NCBI RefSeq assembly: GCF_900637205.1
Contig: NZ_LR134355.1
Span: 1,984,001-2,048,000, forward strand
Source of the DNA: Mycolicibacterium chitae
Lineage (GTDB): Bacteria > Actinomycetota > Actinomycetes > Mycobacteriales > Mycobacteriaceae
Direction: 5' to 3'
DNA length: 64,000 nucleotides
Within the stretch, counting starts at the first letter, position 1; each line of letters starts with the position of its first letter. Position numbers and translations under genes: made by a program. Positions 59,338 through 64,000 of the stretch are shown piece by piece. The notes beneath the pieces were generated by a model, which was given only the letters and a program-made list of their open reading frames with translations, was not told the origin of the DNA and did not search any database.

Positions 59338-60480
59338 ATGAGTCGAATCCTGCTGGTGACCAATGACTTTCCACCCCGTCGCGGCGGCATCCAGTCGTAC
59401 CTGGAGGAACTGGTGGGTCGGCTCGCGACCTCGGGTGACCACGACCTCACGGTGTACGCGCCGAAATGGAAGGGCGCCGAGGCGTACGACGACGCCGCCG
59501 ACGCCGCCGGTTACCGGGTGGTGCGCCACCCCACCACGCTGATGCTGCCCGAGCCCTCGGTCGAGTCCCGGATGCGGGGGCTGATCGAACGCCACGACAT
59601 CGAGACCGTCTGGTTCGGTGCCGCCGCGCCGCTGGCGCTGCTGGCCGGCCGGGCCCGCCGGGCCGGGGCCACCCGGGTACTGGCCAGCACGCACGGCCAC
59701 GAGGTGGGGTGGTCGATGCTGCCGGTGGCGCGCTCGGCGCTGCGACGCATCGGCGACGGCGCCGACATCATCACCTACGTCAGCCGCTACACCCGGGGCC
59801 GCTTCGCCTCGGCGTTCGGGTCGCACGCCGCGATGGAGCACGTCCCGCCCGGGGTGGACACCGAGCGGTTCCGGCCGGACCCGGCCGCGCGCGCCGAATT
59901 ACGCCGCCGGTACGGGCTGGGGGAGCGCCCGACCGTCGTCTGCGTGTCGCGGTTGGTCCCGCGCAAGGGCCAGGACATGCTGATCCGCGCGCTGCCGCGG
60001 ATCCGGCAACGCGTCGACGGCGCCGCGCTGGTGATCGTCGGCGGCGGGCCCTACCTGCCGACCCTGCGCAAGCTGGCCGCCGAGCACGACGTCACCGACC
60101 ACGTGGTGTTCACCGCCGGGGTGCCCGCCGAGGAACTCGCCGCCCACCACGCCGTCGGCGACGTGTTCGCCATGCCGTGCCGCACCCGCGGGGCCGGCCT
60201 CGACGTCGAGGGCCTGGGCATCGTGTTCCTCGAGGCTTCGGCCAGCGGCGTGCCCGTGGTCGCCGGGAACTCCGGCGGCGCCCCGGAAACCGTGCGCGAC
60301 GGCGAGACCGGGACCGTGGTCGACGGGCGCCGCGTCGACGAGATCGCCACGGCGGTCGGTGCCCTGCTGGCCGACCCGGCCCGCGCGGCCGAGATGGGCG
60401 CGGCCGGGCGGGACTGGGTGCTGGCGAACTGGCGCTGGGACGTGCTGGCCGGCCGGCTCAGCGGGTTGCTGGCCGGCTGA
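59338..60480 (+). CDS. pimB: Phosphatidylinositol monomannoside mannosyltransferase PimB'
   Basis: A 380-residue GT-B glycosyltransferase (GT4) that adds the second mannose to phosphatidylinositol monomannoside at the cytosolic membrane face, feeding PIM, LM and LAM synthesis. N-terminal NDFPPRRGGIQSYLEEL near residue 9, STHGHEVGW near 117, FPPGVDTERF-like VPPGVDTERFRP near 170 and the donor-binding EGLGIVFLEA near 291 with the two conserved Glu. Length as in Rv2188c (385). Convergent with fadD15 with a 4-bp gap. Confidence 0.95.
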   Translation: MSRILLVTNDFPPRRGGIQSYLEELVGRLATSGDHDLTVYAPKWKGAEAYDDAADAAGYRVVRHPTTLMLPEPSVESRMRGLIERHDIETVWFGAAAPLALLAGRARRAGATRVLASTHGHEVGWSMLPVARSALRRIGDGADIITYVSRYTRGRFASAFGSHAAMEHVPPGVDTERFRPDPAARAELRRRYGLGERPTVVCVSRLVPRKGQDMLIRALPRIRQRVDGAALVIVGGGPYLPTLRKLAAEHDVTDHVVFTAGVPAEELAAHHAVGDVFAMPCRTRGAGLDVEGLGIVFLEASASGVPVVAGNSGGAPETVRDGETGTVVDGRRVDEIATAVGALLADPARAAEMGAAGRDWVLANWRWDVLAGRLSGLLAG

Positions 60481-60484
60481 GCGA

Positions 60485-62287
60485 TCAGTCCTTGCGGTAG
60501 ATCGCCTCGATCTCCTCGGCGAACTTCTCCGCGATGACCTTGCGCTTGACCTTCATGGTCGGCGTGAGTTCGCCGGTGTCCTCGGTGAAGTCGACCGGCA
60601 GGATGCGGAACTTGCGGATGCTCTCGGCGTGCGAGACGTGCCCGTTGGCCACCTTGATCGCCTGCTCCACCTCGGCCCTCAAATCGGGGTCGCCTGCCAG
60701 GTCGGCGACGGTGGCCTCGGCCTGCTTGCCGTGCCGCTGCTTCCAGCCCTCGAAGGCCTCGGGGTCGATGGTGATCAACGCGCCGATGAACGGCTGGGCA
60801 TCGCCGACCGCCATCGCCTGGCTGATCAGCGGGTGCGCGCGCAGTTCGTCCTCGAGGACCGCGGGGGCGACGTTCTTGCCGCCGGCGGTGACGATGATCT
60901 CCTTCTTGCGGCCCACGATCTTGATGAAACCGTCGGCGTCGACCTCGCCGAGATCGCCGGTGTGGAACCAGCCGTCGCGCACGGCGTCGTTGGTGGCCTC
61001 GTCGTTCTTCCAGTAACCCTGGAACACCACGCCGCCGCGGACCAGCAGCTCGCTGTCCTCACCGAGTCGAAAGCTGTTGCCCGGCAACAATTTTCCGACG
61101 GTCCCGACCTTCATGTCGCCGACCTGGTTGACGGCGATGGCCGCGCTGGTCTCGGTCAGTCCGTAACCCTCGTAGATGGTCAGGCCGACGCCGCGGTAGA
61201 AGTGGCACAGCCGCGCCCCCAGCGGCGCACCGCCCGAGATGGCCGCGCGGCAATCGCCGCCGAGCGCGGCCCGCAGCTTGTGGTAGACCAGCCGGTCGAA
61301 CACCGCGTGCTTGAGCTTGAGCAGCAGACCCGGGCCGCCGGCGTCCTGGGCCTCGCTGTACTCGACCGCGGTCTGCACCGCCATCTCGAAGATCTTGCCC
61401 TTGCCGCCGTCGGCGGCGTTCTGCGCGGCGGTGTTGTAGACCTTCTCGAAGACCCGCGGCACCGAGACCACGATGGTCGGCTTGAACACGCCGAACAGCG
61501 CCACGAGGTTCTTGATGTCGCTGGTGAACCCGACCGTCACCTTGAAGTTGAACGCGCCGATGGTCAGCGCCCGGGCCAACACGTGCGCCAGCGGCAGGAA
61601 CACCAACAGGCGCTCGCGCTCGCTGAGCAGCGTCGGCATGGCGGCCTTGGAGCCCTGGATCTCGTAGACCAGATTCGAATGGGTCAGCACGCAGCCCTTG
61701 GGGCGCCCGGTGGTGCCCGAGGTGTAGATCAGCGTGGCCGGATCCGCCGAGCGCAGGCCCTCGACCCGCTTGGTGACCTCGGCGGGGTCGACGGCGGCGC
61801 CGGCCGCGGCGAGTTCCTCGAACGCGCTCGCCCCGTCGGACTCGATCCGGTACACCTTGCGCAGCTCCGGCAGGTCGTCGAAGAGCTGGTTGACCAGCGC
61901 GGCATGTTCGTCGGTCTCGGCGAACACCGCGACCGCCCCGGAGTCCGACAGCACCCACTGGACCTGTTCGGCCGACGACGTCTCGTAGATCGGGACCGTC
62001 AGGGCGCCGATGGCCAGGATCGCGAAGTCCAGGATGGCCCACTCGAAGCGGGTCGCCGACAGGATCGCCACCCGGTCGCCGGGCTGCACGCCCTCGGCGA
62101 GCAGACCCTGGGCCGCGGACCGGACCAGCGCGGCGGCCTCGGCGGCGGTGACGGGGCGCCACTGGCCGTCCACCAGGCGCTCATAGATCGGGAAGTTGGG
62201 ATCGTCGCGTTCGTGTTCGAAGACGGCGTTGACGACGGTGTCGTGCTCGCCGACTTCAAAGGATGCGGGAACACTTAACTCACGCAA
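60485..62287 (-). CDS. fadD15: Long-chain fatty-acid-CoA ligase FadD15
   Basis: A 600-residue acyl-CoA synthetase that activates long-chain fatty acids for degradation or lipid synthesis. AMP-binding [12 protein letters not shown] near residue 185, [12 protein letters not shown] near 375, [13 protein letters not shown] near 440, and the hinge [17 protein letters not shown] near 456. Full-length match to Rv2187. The start is TTG at 62287, fixed by the conserved MRE-SVPA N-terminus; no ATG is in frame near it. Confidence 0.95.
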   Translation of the reverse strand: MRELSVPASFEVGEHDTVVNAVFEHERDDPNFPIYERLVDGQWRPVTAAEAAALVRSAAQGLLAEGVQPGDRVAILSATRFEWAILDFAILAIGALTVPIYETSSAEQVQWVLSDSGAVAVFAETDEHAALVNQLFDDLPELRKVYRIESDGASAFEELAAAGAAVDPAEVTKRVEGLRSADPATLIYTSGTTGRPKGCVLTHSNLVYEIQGSKAAMPTLLSERERLLVFLPLAHVLARALTIGAFNFKVTVGFTSDIKNLVALFGVFKPTIVVSVPRVFEKVYNTAAQNAADGGKGKIFEMAVQTAVEYSEAQDAGGPGLLLKLKHAVFDRLVYHKLRAALGGDCRAAISGGAPLGARLCHFYRGVGLTIYEGYGLTETSAAIAVNQVGDMKVGTVGKLLPGNSFRLGEDSELLVRGGVVFQGYWKNDEATNDAVRDGWFHTGDLGEVDADGFIKIVGRKKEIIVTAGGKNVAPAVLEDELRAHPLISQAMAVGDAQPFIGALITIDPEAFEGWKQRHGKQAEATVADLAGDPDLRAEVEQAIKVANGHVSHAESIRKFRILPVDFTEDTGELTPTMKVKRKVIAEKFAEEIEAIYRKD

Positions 62288-62390
62288 TGCTCATGGCCTC
62301 TTTCGGATCGGGACGTCGTCCTCAGCCTAATAGGCGCTCCGGGTGCGGTGTGACGGTCCTCACCGGTGGGGCGTATGTGAAGCTATGCCC

Positions 62391-62783
62391 ATGAACAGCA
62401 TCCAGGTGGCCGACGAGACGTTCATCGCCGCCGATCCGGGGTTGGTCGGAGAGGCCGTCGCGGATCCCGCCCGGTGGCGGCAGTGGTGGCCGGACCTGCA
62501 CCTGCAGGTGGTCGAGGAACGCGGGGACAAGGGCATCCGCTGGACCGTCGCCGGCCCGCTGACCGGCACCATGGAGATCTGGCTGGAACCCATGCTCGAC
62601 GGCGTGTTGCTGCACTACTTCCTGCACGCCGAACCGGCCGGGGTCTCCGCGCACGCGCTCGCCAAGCTGAACCTGGCCAAGCTGGTGCACCGGCGCCGGG
62701 TCGCCGGCAAGAACATGTCCTTCCAGATCAAGGCCGAACTCGAGGCCGATCGCCCGGTGGGGGTGGCCCCGCAAGCCCGATAG
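62391..62783 (+). CDS. SRPBCC-like conserved protein (Rv2186c counterpart)
   Basis: A 130-residue protein with the helix-grip layout of polyketide cyclase/START-like proteins: WRQWWPDLHLQVVEERGDKG near residue 26, RWTVAGPLTGTMEIWLEP near 48, LLHYFLHAEP near 73, and a C-terminal basic helix. Such folds bind hydrophobic ligands; the ligand is unknown. Start at ATG 62391 as in the homolog; an ATG at 62385 is next to it. First of three small genes leading to the ATPase gene. Confidence 0.85.
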   Translation: MNSIQVADETFIAADPGLVGEAVADPARWRQWWPDLHLQVVEERGDKGIRWTVAGPLTGTMEIWLEPMLDGVLLHYFLHAEPAGVSAHALAKLNLAKLVHRRRVAGKNMSFQIKAELEADRPVGVAPQAR

Positions 62784-62867
62784 CCGGTCCCGGGCAACAG
62801 CACCGGGGTACCGTTTTATCCCAAGGCGACCCGTTCCGCGCCCGCGGTTTCACAGTTAGGCAGCAAG

Positions 62868-63302
62868 TTGGCGGACAAGACCACGCAGACCATCTACATC
62901 GAGGCCGATCCCGGCACGGTCATGGATGTCATCGCCGACATCGGCTCCTACCCCGAGTGGGTCAAGGAGTACAAGGAGACCGAGGTGCTCGAGACCGAGA
63001 GCTCGGGGCTGCCCAAGACCGCGCGCCTGGTGCTGGACGCCGCGGTCCTGCGCGACACGATGGTGCTGTCCTACGAATGGCCGGCCGACCGCAAGTCGGT
63101 GCGCTGGTCGCTGGTGTCCAGCTCGCTGCTGAAGGCGCTCGACGGCGCGTATCGGTTGACGCCCAAGGGGTCTGGCACCGAGGTCACCTACGAACTGTCC
63201 GTGGACCTGCTGATCCCGATGATCGGACTGCTCAAGCGCAAGGCCGAGCGCAGGTTGACCGACACCGCGCTGAAGGATCTGAAGAAAAGAGTCGAGGGCT
63301 GA
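62868..63302 (+). CDS. SRPBCC family protein (polyketide cyclase-like; Rv2185c counterpart)
   Basis: A 144-residue helix-grip protein: TIYIEADPGTVMDVIADIGSYP near residue 8, WVKEYKETEVLE near 30, LSYEWPADRKSVRWSLV near 65 and a long C-terminal helix KRKAERRLTDTALKDLKKRV. It probably binds a lipid or other hydrophobic molecule. The start is TTG at 62868, reached from an AGGCAGC-type site. The next gene starts within 20 bp of its stop, so cotranscription is likely. Confidence 0.87.
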   Translation: MADKTTQTIYIEADPGTVMDVIADIGSYPEWVKEYKETEVLETESSGLPKTARLVLDAAVLRDTMVLSYEWPADRKSVRWSLVSSSLLKALDGAYRLTPKGSGTEVTYELSVDLLIPMIGLLKRKAERRLTDTALKDLKKRVEG

Positions 63303-63319
63303 CCGCTACCGCCGAATCC

Positions 63320-64000
63320 GTGTCGGCCGAGCACACCCGGATCAGTCTCTTCGTCGGCAAGGGTGGGGTCGGCAAGTCGACGCTGGCGTGCGCCACCGCG
63401 GTGCGCGACGCGCAGTCCGGGCAGCGGGTCCTGGTGGTGTCCACCGATCAGGCGCATTCGCTGGGCGATGTGCTGGGCGTGGCGGTGCCGCCCACCGGCG
63501 GCCGGGAACCGGTGCGGGTGCTGACCGACGACGCCGACGCCGGCGGTGGGCTGTTGGACGCGCTGGCGTTGGACACCCTGGCGCTGTTGGAGTCCCGGTG
63601 GCGGGAGATCGCCCGTCCGCTCGGCGAGCAGTTCCCCGAATCCGATCTGGGTGACGTTGCCCCCGAGGAACTTTCGGCGCTGCCCGGCGTCCAGGAGGTG
63701 CTGGGCCTGCACGAGGTGGGCGAGTTGGCGGCCTCGGCGGGCTGGGACCACATCGTGGTCGACTGCGCGTCGACGGCCGACGCGCTGCGGATGCTCACCC
63801 TGCCCTCGACGTTCGGGCTCTACGTGGAACGCGCCTGGCCGCGGCACCGCCGGCTGTCCATGGCCGACAGCGGCGCCACCGCGGTGGTCGTCGAGCTGCT
63901 CGAGCGCATCACCGCCGGGGTCGAGCAGCTCTCGGAGTTGCTGACCGACGGCTCGGCCGTCGGTGCGCACCTGGTGCTCACCCCGGAGCGGGTGGTGGCC
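63320..64000 (+). CDS. ArsA/GET3-like ATPase (Rv2184c counterpart), 3' end outside window
   Basis: At least 227 residues of a P-loop ATPase of the anion-transporting/GET3 group. The deviant Walker A KGGVGKST is near residue 16, followed by VVSTDQAHSLGDVLG near 40 and the Walker B-like HIVVDCASTADALRML near 145, after which GET3-type sequence continues to the window edge. The start is uncertain: GTG 63320 is the first standard codon, but the in-frame CTG at 63299 overlaps the upstream stop (CTGA) in the way coupled ATGA or GTGA starts do, and would add LTATAES. The gene lies next to two SRPBCC genes, so lipid-linked roles are possible. Confidence 0.88.
   Translation, partial: MSAEHTRISLFVGKGGVGKSTLACATAVRDAQSGQRVLVVSTDQAHSLGDVLGVAVPPTGGREPVRVLTDDADAGGGLLDALALDTLALLESRWREIARPLGEQFPESDLGDVAPEELSALPGVQEVLGLHEVGELAASAGWDHIVVDCASTADALRMLTLPSTFGLYVERAWPRHRRLSMADSGATAVVVELLERITAGVEQLSELLTDGSAVGAHLVLTPERVVA

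Overview
This window is a GC-rich actinobacterial chromosome segment. Almost every gene matches a mycobacterial family, and the gene order from panB (9.1 kb) to the ArsA-like ATPase at the right edge follows, from memory, the Mycobacterium tuberculosis segment Rv2225 to Rv2184c in reversed orientation. Extra or replaced genes relative to that reference (19.2-24.1 kb, the WS/DGAT gene, a methyltransferase, a DUF559 cassette, no glycerate kinase) suggest a rapid-growing environmental mycobacterium (Mycolicibacterium-like). No tRNA, rRNA, CRISPR array or complete insertion sequence was seen, and no gene-free gap exceeds about 190 bp.

Layout. 0-9.1 kb is accessory: a FadD32-like fatty-acyl-AMP ligase (cut by the left edge), a PaaG-type crotonase, two convergent paralogous NAD(P)-binding proteins, an ECF sigma factor, an SDR, a large LuxR-type ATPase regulator and a second, SigJ-like ECF sigma factor. 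9.1-19.1 kb: panB, a WS/DGAT acyltransferase, the tandem proteases caeA/hip1 and caeB, glnA2 and glnE. 19.2-24.1 kb: a thioesterase, an F420-type luciferase-like enzyme, ahpC-ahpD, an acyl-CoA dehydrogenase, DoxX and dtd. 24.2-32.4 kb: glnA1, an RDD protein, an inserted AbiEi/DUF559 cassette, then the lipoate block dlaT-Rv2216-lipB-lipA-Rv2219. 32.5-45.2 kb: ephD, pepB, gcvT, ilvE, cobT-cobS, an erpA-like Fe-S carrier, adoK and asnB. 45.4-53.7 kb: ctaC-ctaF, mmpS3 and ctaE-qcrCAB, encoding much of the cytochrome bcc-aa3 supercomplex. 53.8-64 kb: trpD, a DnaQ/UvrC-like nuclease, an NlpC/P60 hydrolase, a membrane metalloprotease, pimB, fadD15, two SRPBCC proteins and an ArsA-like ATPase.

How the genes work together: nitrogen assimilation (glnA1, glnA2, the adenylyltransferase glnE, asnB), lipoate-dependent metabolism (lipB, lipA, dlaT, gcvT), the respiratory supercomplex (ctaC, ctaE, ctaF, qcrCAB) and envelope biogenesis (pimB, NlpC/P60, caeA/caeB, mmpS3, FadD enzymes).

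Most notable non-coding signals: (1) three promoters of identical architecture, (T/C)GTCAC(A/G)-N16-GGTC, in front of the two paralogous NAD(P)-binding genes and the ECF sigma gene, resembling the ECF41 promoter; (2) a 1,061-bp cassette carrying an AbiEi/DUF559 putative nuclease, inserted exactly between two convergent stop codons and bounded by a perfect 34-bp duplication of both gene ends plus 63-bp structured direct repeats; (3) a four-box GlnR-type operator with perfect 6-nt spacing in front of glnA1; (4) a LexA/SOS box over the start codon of the DnaQ/UvrC-like nuclease; (5) many leaderless promoters (TANNNT 6-8 nt before the start codon).
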